From: Phymatolithon calcareum
Taxonomy: Eukaryota; Rhodophyta; Florideophyceae; Hapalidiales
Length of the DNA stretch: 64,000 bases
Assembly: GCA_977006965.1 (NCBI GenBank)
Contig: OZ345373.1
Location: 434,001-498,000, forward strand
Direction of reading: 5' to 3'
The translations under genes were made by a program, and so were the position numbers. Shown piece after piece: positions 9,901 through 19,439 of this stretch (positions are counted from its first letter, which is position 1; each line of letters begins with the position of its first letter). The notes beneath the pieces were generated by a model. That model was given only the letters and a program-made list of their open reading frames with translations. It made no database searches and was not told where the DNA came from.

Positions 9901-11688
9901 GTACGGAATACGGAAATTCGCTTTTCCAATGCTTGCAGTCTTCTGACTGCCGAATTTATAAACGTTTGGGTCATCCTGTTTGATTACGAGGGGAAGTCCC
10001 ATGTACCTGTAGTAAGCTTCGGCTTGTGACAGTCCGACTACAGATTTCTGCGCCCCCGTATCAAGACAAGCACCTTGAAAGGTATCCACAGACTCACTGG
10101 ACATATATACATCGGAAGGTCCGTCAATGATTATGTTGATTTCGGCCTCCGTTCGGAAGCCTTCTGGTGCATGGGGCAGATTGGAAATGTCTGCATGTGA
10201 CATTAAGGCTTCAAACAGGCTGTTGTCAGTAATATCGGGATCTTCAACGACCTCAGGATCTGAAATATCATCTTCGGATATATTACAAGAGTCCATTTGT
10301 TGACAGAGTTCGAATAAAACCGCATGAGCGTTTCGTTTCTCGCCGGTTTTCTTTTCGTAGTACTCCATCTTACGCTTGGCAGCTTTTGTCACATCGATTT
10401 TCTTAGGGCAGTTGTTAACCATATGTGTAGGGTCATCACAATTGAAACAACCCATAATGATTAGAGGGTCAATTTTCCCTGCCCCAGATGAATACTGCCC
10501 CTGCTTACGGTCGGAATTTCGCCGATCTGCAACACTTTTGCGTCGATTGATGTACCTCCCTTGGCCCTGAAACATGATGCCTGGTACTATAGTGTCGTCT
10601 GGAGCTCCCCTTTTGCGTCCGTTGGTGACACTATCTCTCATGATGGCAACTTTTGCCTCATTTTTAAGATGTAGGGCAGCCTCAAGTTCCCCGTAAAGCT
10701 GCTGGAAATCGAGATTATGAGTTGCAATACGACTTAATGGTTCAGTTGCCCATGGAAGACCAACGGTTGCATTACGAAGGAATTCGACTTTGTGTGCAGG
10801 TCCTCGGTGAGATTGCGGTACCTGAGGTGCAAGTTTTGTGATGAGTTTGTACACCTTTTCCAGTGCTGTAGACTCATCAAGACCCTCGTTAGTGAACTTA
10901 CTGAGACGAAGCCCATTTAGGTAGTTCTTCACACGGTTCTGGCGGACGGTTGAATTGTATTCCCTGTCGATCATTTCGACAGCTTGCTGAAACGTGTTAA
11001 CAAAGTTCTCTACGCGATCCAAGTAGAACCGTTTAGCATCCCCGCGGAGAAGATTATGCAAATATTGTTTTTTCTGAGGAGGAGTGAGGCTGTAGTCGCG
11101 AGCTACTTGTTGGTACTCTGCGACAAACTCCATCCAAGATTCTCCAATATCGCCTGAAAACTTTGCGGAACCGTCCCTGAACCGCATTGCAACATTGTGG
11201 GCTATCTTGTTTTCTCTTTGGGTATGGTCCTCCGAGGAAACTGCGGTGCTTGCAGCAGCAGCGCCAGAGACTATTGACGCTGTTATCTGCGAGGATTGAC
11301 GACCTCTTGCAACAATACCACGAACCATTTCAGTAGCTGCAACCGCATCTTCATTGTCATCGTACAACGACGTTGCCAAGGTCATGAGGATTCGGCGAGA
11401 GCTGTGTGGAATCAGATTAGCTCCTTTTTCATTAAGCCAGTCTCGAAGACTCGAATAGATTGCGGGCATCGTTCTTATCTCCGGGGAGAAAAGTATAGCG
11501 GGCGGAAACATATCAGCAAATGATTCTTTGACCTGCGTACCAGTCATGCCAGCTTGTCGAATTCTCTCATCTAAATCACGTACAGAGAGAATAAGTCCGA
11601 CCAGGTTGCCGCTAAGCTCGTTCAGTTTGATGTGGTTCATAAACATACGAGACGGTTGACCACCATTCCCACCGTTATTATCACTCAT
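6958..11688 (-). CDS. Ty1/copia Gag-Pol polyprotein, 1576 aa, intact
   Basis: Single ORF encoding capsid and enzymes for retrotransposition. The ATG at 11688 is the first in a long open frame. Domains in order: Gag 1-410; zinc knuckle C414-X2-C-X4-H-X4-C427; aspartic protease with DTGA at 543-546; pre-integrase HHCC finger (H673/H678, C711, C714); integrase core D742, D798, E834, with 35 residues between the last two; reverse transcriptase at about 1085-1330 with LDVTQAYL and YVDD at 1267-1270; RNase H at about 1430-1560 (VYSDASFASND). Integrase before RT is the diagnostic Ty1/copia order. No stop or frameshift is present. Gag and Pol are one frame, so expression must rely on proteolysis or splicing rather than frameshifting. 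Confidence 0.97.
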   Translation of the reverse strand: MSDNNGGNGGQPSRMFMNHIKLNELSGNLVGLILSVRDLDERIRQAGMTGTQVKESFADMFPPAILFSPEIRTMPAIYSSLRDWLNEKGANLIPHSSRRILMTLATSLYDDNEDAVAATEMVRGIVARGRQSSQITASIVSGAAAASTAVSSEDHTQRENKIAHNVAMRFRDGSAKFSGDIGESWMEFVAEYQQVARDYSLTPPQKKQYLHNLLRGDAKRFYLDRVENFVNTFQQAVEMIDREYNSTVRQNRVKNYLNGLRLSKFTNEGLDESTALEKVYKLITKLAPQVPQSHRGPAHKVEFLRNATVGLPWATEPLSRIATHNLDFQQLYGELEAALHLKNEAKVAIMRDSVTNGRKRGAPDDTIVPGIMFQGQGRYINRRKSVADRRNSDRKQGQYSSGAGKIDPLIIMGCFNCDDPTHMVNNCPKKIDVTKAAKRKMEYYEKKTGEKRNAHAVLFELCQQMDSCNISEDDISDPEVVEDPDITDNSLFEALMSHADISNLPHAPEGFRTEAEINIIIDGPSDVYMSSESVDTFQGACLDTGAQKSVVGLSQAEAYYRYMGLPLVIKQDDPNVYKFGSQKTASIGKANFRIPYARNCEMILELDVVDVHIPLIVGLDSLDKYKLFVDNVDDLLVCKDPTWSCPIVRKFGHLYYTWDYCIMYSEQELKRIHRHFYHPQPDRIFNLMKRASDPNATPDTLKALEKLTQSCDICQRMSEQPGRFRVSLPYEKVVFNRLVLMDLMKLEKKTVLHIICRDTLFSVAVFLLDGESTNDVWIAYVRHWVNPYIGFSKIIHTDQGSQFNSDEWRSFLRSTGIEHHMSGVQSHNALNVGERYHEYLRQIYRKVRLENPSLNIEEALSTAVHAMNSTAGQNGLVPTLLVFGTVPRFPFIPSELPEQRARMKAMKDARDEMTKAVAANRLKTALSRNVPIAADNEVKVGMDVLVYREKPEKQWVGPFRVVAGDEKSLWLNVRGKLSQVSIDKVREYKKAYEEKDLSAPSPQTVPSWSPQPDMDGLMEMDKVFERIISGEAFMNQLLKGISEVTKNGSDSQISDETPPSVLLTEVLSPDDPRCHSKEFENAKHEEITGLRARKTWDIVNASALPKTANVISGRFVYSLKNVGTLGETARARFVAQGFNDKMKPFIVHNNHTLRQSSTKLIISVSSICQFRLCHLDVTQAYLRSKDRFSREIYLKPKRGDMKYFQISDNELLHLVKPLYGICDAGDFWGTTFRAHILQSLKMVPLKGDPALYIKHHEDDIEGLLGSYVDDNLFSGTAKFLNVAYETQRTFESKDLNWDNIEFVGVKIETRTDNEGVLVFELSQPEYTAKLKEVPVDVQFQFFASVRAAVGWLAHTRPDACCSINRAAQVTEKTFSKKKVMELNKAIKYLKQTPYLKLKYKPLNRQTLHLRVYSDASFASNDDSSSQLGYIILLCDDSSQCHILCYSSRKSKRVVRSIMAGEVYAFSAAFDQAFMLKYDLEHILNQSIPLAMFTDSKQLFDVITCASHSTEKRLMIDVAAAREAYERHEISNVGLVSGEHNGADGLTKPKFCKALHNIMRYGVDKTPVVQWIHRHGL

Positions 11689-12109
11689 TTTTTAGCACGT
11701 AGCTCGATTCAACGTTGGAAAATTACGACACCACGTCAAAGAGACCGCCCCGAGGACACTACAAGGCTTTACGCCGCACCCGGTTCTCCCTTTGGTGGTA
11801 GTTCCTCAGCGTCAGACAGGACAGCAACCCCCTTGCTGTTGACAAAAGCAAACAGACAAAGCAGGAGGCAGAGAGTACGAGAGGAAGCCCAGGTAGCGCC
11901 TAGACAGCAACCTCCAATAGCCGACTACTCTCGTTTTTGCGTGCCAAGAAACGATAAAGTTTCTCCCCTCTCCTTGCTTCAAGTCGCCTAATCAGCTCAA
12001 GCCAAATCAACTTTCTCGTCTAAAGAATGAAGTGCGCAGCAACAACGAAGTAGGCAATGTGTCAAACACTGTGCTTTGCAGTGTGGTAGTCAATACGAAG
12101 ACCACTGCG

Positions 12110-12330
12110 GAAATAACAGCAAGTGCAGGAACAACAGCAACAGAGGAAATAACAGCACCAGAAATAACAGCACCAGAAATAACAGGAACTTCAGGAACAA
12201 CAGCAACAGAGGCAACAACAGCAGTAGCAGTAGTAGCAGTAGCAGCAGTAGCAGCAGTAGCAGCAGTAGCAGCAGTAGCAGCAGTAGCAGCAATAGCAGC
12301 AGTAGCAGCAGTAGTAGCAGTAGTAGCACC
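12110..12330. repeat. AGC/AGT trinucleotide and AACAGCACC-type repeats in the copia leader
   Basis: A run of AGC/AGT units (12220-12329) is preceded by imperfect units around AATAACAGCACCAG (12110-12220). It lies between the 5' LTR and the Gag start, in the untranslated leader. All overlapping ORFs are single-residue runs (Ser, Ala or Leu depending on frame), so I treat it as a microsatellite rather than a gene. Confidence 0.8.
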
Positions 12331-12476
12331 GCGCAGTGCTGCAGGTGCAGCAAGTTGTTTGTTTCGCAACGGGGTAGGAACCGTGGGAGTGCTGTTCGGT
12401 CCTACGGGAGATCGCTTTTGCAGATAAAATACGGAAAGTAGCAGAAGATACTTTGCGCTGTAGAAGAATTCGCGAA

Positions 12477-12816
12477 TGTGATTTGCCAGCGCAGATAGCG
12501 AGTAGTTACGATTGGTACACAAATAGTGGAAATAAAATAAGATTTCGGGCCTACGTGCCGACCACGAAATTCTCAACTTCTCACCGACGACCGGTGAGGC
12601 TGGTTGATCCACCTTATTGATTGCGTACACAAGCGAGTTTACTTCTTCTTCGACTAAAACTTCCCTCTCGAGCACCGAGGCAGGAGTATATATGCTACTT
12701 GAAACACACACTAATTAAGATAAACGCAAAGACAATTTGGACCTCACAATCGATCCGCCTCTACGCACCAGCGTAAAAGGTGGAAAACAACTGGTCCAAT
12801 CTCCCGAAGTTTCACA
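12477..12816 (-). repeat. 5' LTR of the copia element
   Basis: 340 bp, the same by eye as 6586-6925, followed on the right by target duplication CTAGG (12817-12821). On the minus strand the sequence just inside this LTR reads TTCGCGAATTCTTC. It does not start with TGG and does not match the usual initiator-Met tRNA primer site. Confidence 0.95.
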
Positions 12817-12821
12817 CTAGG

Positions 12822-13657
12822 CGGCGAAAAATAGGCTTACACCGGGCCGCACGTGGTACTGCGTGTATCAGATTAAAGCCCCCAGGGTGGGTGGCCTATA
12901 TCACTACACTAATTGCGGTAATCGATGCCGCCACACTCGACGAATCTGAGCATCCAGGTGACATAGAAGCGGATGGTGATGTGATTCTATAAATTCAAGT
13001 AATTGCAATTGTTGACGTCGTTAGGCTAGTGGAAACTGTCCGGCTCGGAACTGCAGCATCACTGGAAGATCTGGGTGACACCGATGTATCAGTGGATACC
13101 TGCGTAAATGTTGCGCGTGCTCTGAACCGACTGCATGAAAAGCTTGCAGCGGGTAAGGTTGGAGAATCTGACGAGCAGTCACTCACAGAAGTCCCAGTTG
13201 GGAATATAGACGCCGTTGACGGCAACAGGCTTTAAGCAGTGCATGTAGGGGAGATAGTCCACCGGATGGTACAAAGATAAGCCGGAAAGGCCTGGAGCGC
13301 TTTTCGCAGATGGCGACAGACCGACCGGAAAAGTCACGAACGTAGATGGAGGCTCTGCGGATAACAGCGATACAGCGGGGGTTGCGCGGGCCAAGTGCGG
13401 CGGGAGGTAGCTGATATTGACATGCTGAATGCGGCGATTGATACTGATATACTTCCTGAGGCTGAAAACTCGGGTGACAAAGAATATGCTGGCGAGTAAT
13501 TGTAGAAATCCTCACAGTTGTAGTTGCGTATTGGACGGCACTGATGAGATTGGGTTTGTCATGACTTCAGACGGCTGCAGGGGCGCACGTGCAGTTGTAA
13601 AGAGCTGGGTCGCTGATGTCTTCGCAGAAATCCCCATACGCAGATTATGTGGTAGTT
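12822..13657 (+). other. Low-confidence decayed coding region
   Basis: Short Val/Ala/Asp-rich open stretches in shifting frames, for example 13029-13235 (VRLGTAASLEDLGDTDV). A segment near 13533 (DGT.EIGF...DGC) resembles one just beyond the LINE at 14785 (DGTVGIGIAADMDGC). This may be an eroded gene with internal repeats, interrupted by the copia insertion on its left and by the LINE on its right. No domain is recognised. Confidence 0.3.
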
Positions 13658-13669
13658 AAGATCATGTTC

Positions 13670-14774
13670 AAAATGACGAACGAGTCTCGGTGAACTGGGA
13701 TGAAGGCTGGTACACCGCGACGCTGAAGAAATTCGACGTATTGCTCCACCAAGACAGCCCGGCGGTGGCGAAGTTTTCGACTCGACACGGGAAACCACCG
13801 GATATTCTCCTTTTCTACGACGACGGTGACAAACATGCGTATGCCTCCACTCCAACCGTTTCCAAACAGCATGCGGTTCTTTGTGATGAGGATGGCGATA
13901 TGCTAGACATGTATAGAACCATACCTGCTAATGTCGGCGGCGCAGGGATTTTGCTGATGAACGGAAACGAAATGGTGAAGGAATTGGCGCTGACGGCAGG
14001 AGCTGTTGGATCTTCATATGACGCCGAGGTCTTTGCCGCTGCCCATGCGTTCCAAGAAGTGTTGAAGATCCCATTCGCACCTGGAAGCACTATACGGTGG
14101 TTCACTGACAGTAGGAGCGCTATCGATGCTATTGACGGTGAACCAAGGGGATATGGGGAGATGGTACGGAAACTTTGGGGCCTTATGGAGCAGCTGATGT
14201 CCAAGGGTATCTTTGTCGAAGGCATTTGGATTCCTAGTCACTGTGGAATTCCAAGAAATGATGCTGCCGACGAATTAGCTCGAAAGGGTATCTACGAATC
14301 TAACCTTCTGGACCACCAGAAAGTTCCTCTGACACTTGAAGCAGCAAGATCCATCATCAGGCCGCCTTCCAAATTCGATCCAGTCGTCGTTCCAACCCTT
14401 ACAGAAGACCTTCCCATATCGCATAGACGAGCAGAGGTGATGCTGCACCAGCTGATTGGAGACTGCACCCCAGTGGTTGCCACTTTTCACCACGGATGCA
14501 ATATGGAAGTAATTCCGTACGATCCAGTGTGCAAGGCCTGTAATTCTGGTTCCAAGGAAACTACCGAACACCTAATCCTACGATGTGGTGGACGTTCCGC
14601 CTCACGACGAAAATATATTGGCCGAGTGGGAAAAAAGACTGTAGAAGAGGTATGCCGTGAGAGACCCCTAGCCGTACTCAAATTTCTGAACAATGAGATG
14701 CTGTTGCAAAACAGCTCTAGACGCTTACCATAAGTGTGAGCAATCTTTCCGCAATAAAGAAAGAAAGAAAGAAA
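13670..14774 (+). mobile_element. 5'-truncated LINE with RNase H and zinc-knuckle tail
   Basis: Non-LTR retrotransposon 3' end. The frame is open from about 13669 to 14733 and encodes RNase H (GGAGILLM, YDAEVFAAAHAF, RWFTDSRSAIDA, WIPSHCGIPRNDAADELARK: the D-E-D-H/D set). A C-terminal CCHC-like motif (CKAC...HLILRC) follows, as in the I/Ingi/R1-type group. It ends in an (AAGA)n tail at 14754-14774. The sequence GATCATGTTC occurs on both sides (13660-13669 and 14775-14784), a target duplication with A-rich ambiguity on the left. The endonuclease and RT are missing because of 5' truncation, so this is a dead copy made by target-primed reverse transcription. Confidence 0.92.
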
Positions 14775-14784
14775 GATCATGTTC

Positions 14785-15289
14785 GACGGCACTGTCGGGA
14801 TTGGGATTGCTGCCGATATGGATGGCTGCGTGCTGGCGCAGTGCCAACAGTCCCTGTAGACGTGATCGGTAAAAAGATGCTCACGCTCTCGAAAACTCTT
14901 ACAGATGTCGGGCCGCCATAGAGATGGAGGGCTTAGAAAGCACAGTCCGCAGATGGATGATCTGCGCTCACTTCATTTCTCGATATGATGGCATTCAGCC
15001 TTGTGGACATAACTGCACAAGCGTAGAATATTATCCGTGCCACGTACTTACAATTTTTATAAAATTTAAGGTAGGGGCCGTGCCTCCGCCATCAGGATAT
15101 TCTACTAAGTGAGTTTGCTGAATATCTTAGAATTTCGATAAATTTTGGTGTAAACGGTATTCGTGGACGCACGCAATATTCTGAAAACTGAGGATGTAGG
15201 CTTAAAGAGGATCCAGTTATCGAGGGTTGACTGTAGTTGCTGCAGTACTGTAATAGCCTTCCAAACTTTTCGAATATTCGTAATTTCCC
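14785..15289 (+). other. Gap with remnant coding similarity, no gene called
   Basis: The first 100 bp resemble the sequence left of the LINE (see 12822-13657). The rest holds only short ORFs and nothing recognisable. Confidence 0.3.
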
Positions 15290-15480
15290 GCGTTCCCCGG
15301 CCAGGGTCTTCAGTACACAGCGCACAGCGGAAGTTTGGTGGTCCTTCCTTCGGGGCCGAACACGGGCTCTCTCCGCTCCAGTCGTTCACCGAAATACCCC
15401 GCTTTCTTACGTTTTCCATTTCTCGACCTCTCCACTCTTCAACATCCTTCACAGCGGCTGCACTATGATAATTCTCGATA
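15290..15480 (+). promoter_or_regulatory. Orphan copy of the Cys-rich gene upstream region
   Basis: Shares CTCCAGTCGTTCA, TTTCTTACGTTTTCC, CTCTCCACTC and CACAGCGG blocks with 30711-30845 upstream of Cys-rich copy 3, and CAGTACACAGCGCACAGCGG with copies 1 and 2. No Cys-rich coding sequence follows, so it is an orphan duplicate or the start of a lost gene. The minus strand of this block and of 30711-30845 also encodes a similar peptide (ENVRKRGI...NDWSGESP), which may be part of a divergent gene. Confidence 0.6.
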
Positions 15481-15489
15481 GACAGAACT

Positions 15490-17504
15490 CAGCATTCGGT
15501 ACGGCTTCGTGGTCTTGAGTCGGTATGCAGAGTTCCTGACTCTGATTCGTAGCCGCTTCTGCAGATTTGCCAATAGGACATCTCGCCGTGTCTTTGCTGT
15601 GCACATTCCGAGAAGGGCGCGGGAACACGTATGACACGTTGTCTTGCGGATACATTCTGGGAAAGGGCGAGTAAGGTTTCTGGCTCTCGCTGGCAAACTG
15701 GAAACCCAGTCATGTTTAATACTGCAGCGACTGGAAATGTATTTGGCAAACAAAGAAACTCGCTGTTGGAATGAAGGAGTGGAACAGTCGACAATCGTAT
15801 CAAGCCAATCGCAGCACAGAACCTGGAAGGACTTTTCAAGGCGAGCTCAGATCCGATAGCTGTTCGGATTGGGACGGTCCACCTAGAGCCCGTTATCGGC
15901 GGCGGGGAAACGAGTTAGACTCTTGTCCCATACAGAGGACAGTACACCAATGATAGCGCTGTACATGACGCTCGTATACATCATGTATACGAGCTCCTGA
16001 CAGGGCATTTACGGTACTCAAAAAAAACTCGGTTCAGTTTGCGTTCTTGGGGTTTGGGGCTGCATAATAGTCAAAGAAGGCATATCATGGATTTTGTAGA
16101 ATTACTGATTCTTTTACATAATTTGGCGAAAATGGATCCATTTGGAGCTACAGTATGCGATTACATCGCCACTCTTCGCAATCGCAACCCTGCATCAACC
16201 TTCTCCCTGACGAGCTACCACGTCCTCAGTTAAATTCGCCCATCAATGGACCAAGAAGTAAGACGGGTATCTTACTACTTTCCAGTGAGCTATCTTTCTA
16301 ACAATAGCCCAGAGCATTTTCAAGTAATGGGGTCTGACATTTGTGGTGAAATTCACGCGCCCAGAGCCCGAAAAGAGTGTCATTCTATATGAAAAGCCTA
16401 AATTTGTTTGACATGCTCTGATCTCTGTGGTAGCACACTAATCACAAGAAGCGTTTAGTTAGTGATAGATTCTACATAGGTTCGTATTCGTCATAACGCA
16501 GCCCTTAATGTCACTTCAGTCGAAAATGTCAATGATATTGATGTGTATCGGCGAAGATCTGTCACTGGCCATGATCACATAAGAGTCATTTGGGACTTCC
16601 GGGCCGAGGTCAATAACTTGATTTTTTCTCTGATACAGCTGTGCCGATATATTCATCTGTAATTACGCCCTTCTGAGACTTAGGGGGCCAGTTTTCAGTG
16701 CCATCCGATACTTCCATAAAGTCCAATACCGTCTCCAGAGCAGTGGACAGATTATTTGATGATTTCAACCAGCAATACAGGTTTCCATCGCACCAGAAGC
16801 AAAAATGTTCAAGGGCGGCACATTCAAACTAAATTAACAACCAGTGCTTTACCGGGTATCAGTGTGTTCATGTCATGAAATCGACGTAATGTCAAGGTGG
16901 AAAAGAGTTAATTCCCGCTTAGAACAAAATAAAAAATCAACTCGAAGAGAGAAAAAGCGAGCACTTTGCGCGGCCCGATGCCGCTCCAAGAAATCGGCCT
17001 TCATGTGGTTATCATTTTTGGCCAGAATATTGCCTATTGCAGCAGGGATTTGTTTCGCAGTGAATGTCAATTAGATTTTTGGGGAAAACTAAAAGGATGT
17101 CCTTTCCTCGTACACGCCACTAAACGTGGTCGTGGTCGTACTTTTCGTGTGAAAGGCGACTCTAAAAGCATCCTTGTATGACCTTCGCCATGTATTAGCA
17201 CTAGCGCGGAACACAAACGACAAACGGTGTACTTCAGACAGGGTCCGAAGCTGGGAACGGGCCACTATTACAAGCCAGGGATGGCCCTATTTGACCATGT
17301 CGCTCTCCAAGGTGGAACAGGAGTGGAACTTTGCTGTGCTCGTTTCTTGGCCAGAACCGACTGCCATATTCTTATATTTCAGTTGAAAATTAAAGTGTAT
17401 ATAAATATGATTGAATGGTTGATTCCTATTTGCCAGCATTTGCCAGAATATAAATCTCCCTAATCGATCGTGCATTCCTGAACAGGCACGATATGATTGC
17501 ATTC
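15490..17504. other. Two-kilobase stretch with no recognised gene
   Basis: Only ORFs under 120 codons, without family motifs, long repeats or clear terminal inverted repeats. A short palindrome (CGTATACATCATGTATACG) lies near 15972. Confidence 0.4.
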
Positions 17505-17697
17505 TCGAGAGCGACAAATCGCTTGAGCAGAACACGGTCTTCAGCACAGCAGCGCACAGCGCGGGAAATTTTATGTTTTTATTTTACAAGCTCTCAACGC
17601 CAGATTTACCGACAACAGAGCAGCTTGAGTAACTTCTCTGTGTAACAATTATGTCCCCAACTCACAACTGCTTCACTCATCTCCATCTTCTCCAACG
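17505..17697. repeat. Orphan upstream block joined to the end of repeat X
   Basis: 17530-17556 matches the GTCTTCAGCACAGCAGCGCACAGCG block upstream of Cys-rich copy 2. From 17558 it switches to a sequence (TTTTTATTTTA, CTCAACGCCAGA, CAGAGCAGCTT) that matches 32653-32720, the left end of the insertion inside Cys-rich copy 3. The common start point marks a true end of a dispersed repeat, here called X. PiggyBac-like element 1 starts at the right edge. Confidence 0.65.
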
Positions 17698-17701
17698 CTA
17701 G

Positions 17702-19338
17702 TGTCTAGTTTACTAACCACCTCAATTGAGGATAAATCCCTCAATTGAGGGGCTTTTTGAAAGCTCAAAAAAGTATGTACAAAGAATGCGAAACAGAAAG
17801 TTCGCGCCAACTTTGGGAAGGCGGGCTTGTGTTCTGCCTGAGGAGTACCCAAACTACGGCCTTAAATGGGCGTCGTTCGGCGGTAGGAACGAAATTACAA
17901 TTTTCAGTTAGAAGAAGCGGACCTGCCATGTCACGAGAAAAAGACCCGCGCCGAGTGGTCGGCGCGTCCGTACACACTAAGGCAACATCAGTGACCAGTC
18001 TCGCAGAGTGTTGCAGGCTCTATGGAGCCTTTTCCAAGTCAAAAAAGGTGAACGACACAGTTCTGGAGGTACTATTGAATGAAATCAATGGGCGCGCAAG
18101 CACATCGCTTCGCGTGAAATGGGTCCTAGTTCAGAAACCGACTGAGAAAACTAAGATTAAGACACTCAAGATTGTTAACATCAAGGCAGGAAAGGTTGAC
18201 GAAGGTTCTCCGTCCTCTCGAATGCTTGTATCAAGTCCCAGCACGCAGAACTCTGCACCACAAAATCCGGCTTACAGTACTCGTGGTCGTCCGTCTTCTT
18301 CGCCAAATGCCAGTTTATTGTCCCCAGTCGCAACCACAAGCTCTCCAAAACGGCACACAAGCTTCGATACAACCCTCAGAAGCTATGGACGCCCTATACC
18401 AGGCACTCTCGCCTACGCCATGCAAGGCTCTTGGGACCAGGTGTCGCAAGAGGAAGTAGATGTCATCACATCCGACCGAGAACCCAACGATATTGCTCAT
18501 GGGGTGCCATGGTACGAGCGAAAAGTTCTATGCCCGATTGGAGGACGAATTCCACGTCAGTTCTGGACAGTTCGCACTCCACATGGAGATTTTATATCGG
18601 AAAATGGTGGTATTGGGCATCACACGCCCTATGATTGCTTTATGACCATGTTTCCGCAAGGTCACCTTCGAAAAATAGCAGCATGGACGTCCGCGAAGCT
18701 GAAATGAATCGCGCGAAAAGAGACTACGGTCACAGAGCTGATTAAGTTTTTCGGAATCCTCGTCCTCATGACAAGATTTGAGTTCAGCGCTAAGACAGAT
18801 CTATGGCAGACTACCAGGCGATTTGTGTGGTTGACAGCTGGCTTTTATTCTCCGATGCGCATGCAGAGTATCAGGATCACATGACGCAACGAAGGTATTA
18901 TGAAGTGCTGGCCGAGCAAGTCATCGATAACTCGTTCGATTCGCGTCATACTCGTCGCCGCTCAACCACTCCTGAACGTATTTTTGTCTCCGGGAGCGGT
19001 GTTGGAACCCACTTAACCCCCACGAGAAAGAAAAGGAAGACTGCGGATGGCATGATGACTAATTTTGCTTCGCAAAAGAACTGCAGGGTCTGCAAAGTCA
19101 AGAAGACAACGCTGGTGTGCTCATCATGTAACAGGCTAGAAGGTGCCGCAATATTCATTTGCGGCACGTCTACTGGCAGGAATTGCTTCGCGAAGCATGT
19201 GGAAGACATCCATGAGCTTGACGCTTTTGATGTGCCCGATAGTGAGTAGCTTTCATGCGCAAAAATTAAATGATTTTCGTTACCTCAATTGAGGGAAAAG
19301 TGCCCCTCAATTGAGGAAAAATTTCAGTAAACTAGACA
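17702..19338 (+). mobile_element. piggyBac-like element 1 (internally deleted), CTAG target duplication
   Basis: Termini TGTCTAGTTTACT (17702-17714) and its inverted copy (19326-19338), flanked by CTAG on both sides (17698-17701, 19339-19342). The palindrome CCTCAATTGAGG occurs twice inside each end (17720-17731, 17739-17750, 19283-19294, 19305-19316). At 1637 bp it is shorter than its relatives and its transposase lacks the catalytic core, so it is non-autonomous. Confidence 0.85.
17928..19249 (+). pseudogene. piggyBac-like transposase, catalytic core deleted
   Basis: The ATG at 17928 opens a basic N-terminal region (REKDPRRVVGASVHTKA), a Ser/Pro-rich linker and the start of the DDE_Tnp_1_7 (piggyBac) domain (VPWYERKVLCPIGGRIPRQF, PYDCFMTMFPQGHL). 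A TGA at about 18705 is followed in frame by ELIKFFGILVLMTRFEF, typical of the family. Near 18800 the sequence jumps, in another frame, to the C-terminal part (VVDSWLLFSDAHAEYQDH) and a Cys-rich zinc-binding tail (CRVCKVKKTTLVCSSC ... CFAKHVEDIHE) ending at 19249. The roughly 240 residues carrying the catalytic aspartates are gone. Elements at 39.2 and 46.8 kb encode relatives. Confidence 0.85.
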
Positions 19339-19439
19339 CTAGTATCCATTACTTGCTACGTTCTTCTTCTCCGTAGTAAAAAAATGCCAAAGTAGGGCAA
19401 AAACCTCGAAAGCGCGACGTCTTCTTGCCCTGTTGACAA

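Larger units (their letters stand above)
6586..12816 (-). mobile_element. Complete Ty1/copia LTR retrotransposon, very young
   Basis: Two 340-bp LTRs (6586-6925 and 12477-12816) begin TGTGA and end TCACA. I see no difference between them when read side by side. The element is flanked by the 5-bp direct duplication CTAGG (6581-6585 and 12817-12821). A polypurine tract (AAAGAGTGGGAA on the minus strand, 6926-6937) abuts the 3' LTR. Between them are one uninterrupted Gag-Pol ORF and a leader of about 790 bp. Identical LTRs and a perfect target duplication mean recent insertion. The structure looks autonomous. Confidence 0.97.

Noticed and set aside
12007-12711. Minus-strand ORF of 234 codons crossing the copia 5' LTR and leader
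   Set aside because: Half is LTR sequence, also found at the 3' LTR, and half is Ala/Thr runs from the microsatellite. It ends before Gag and is not a separate gene.
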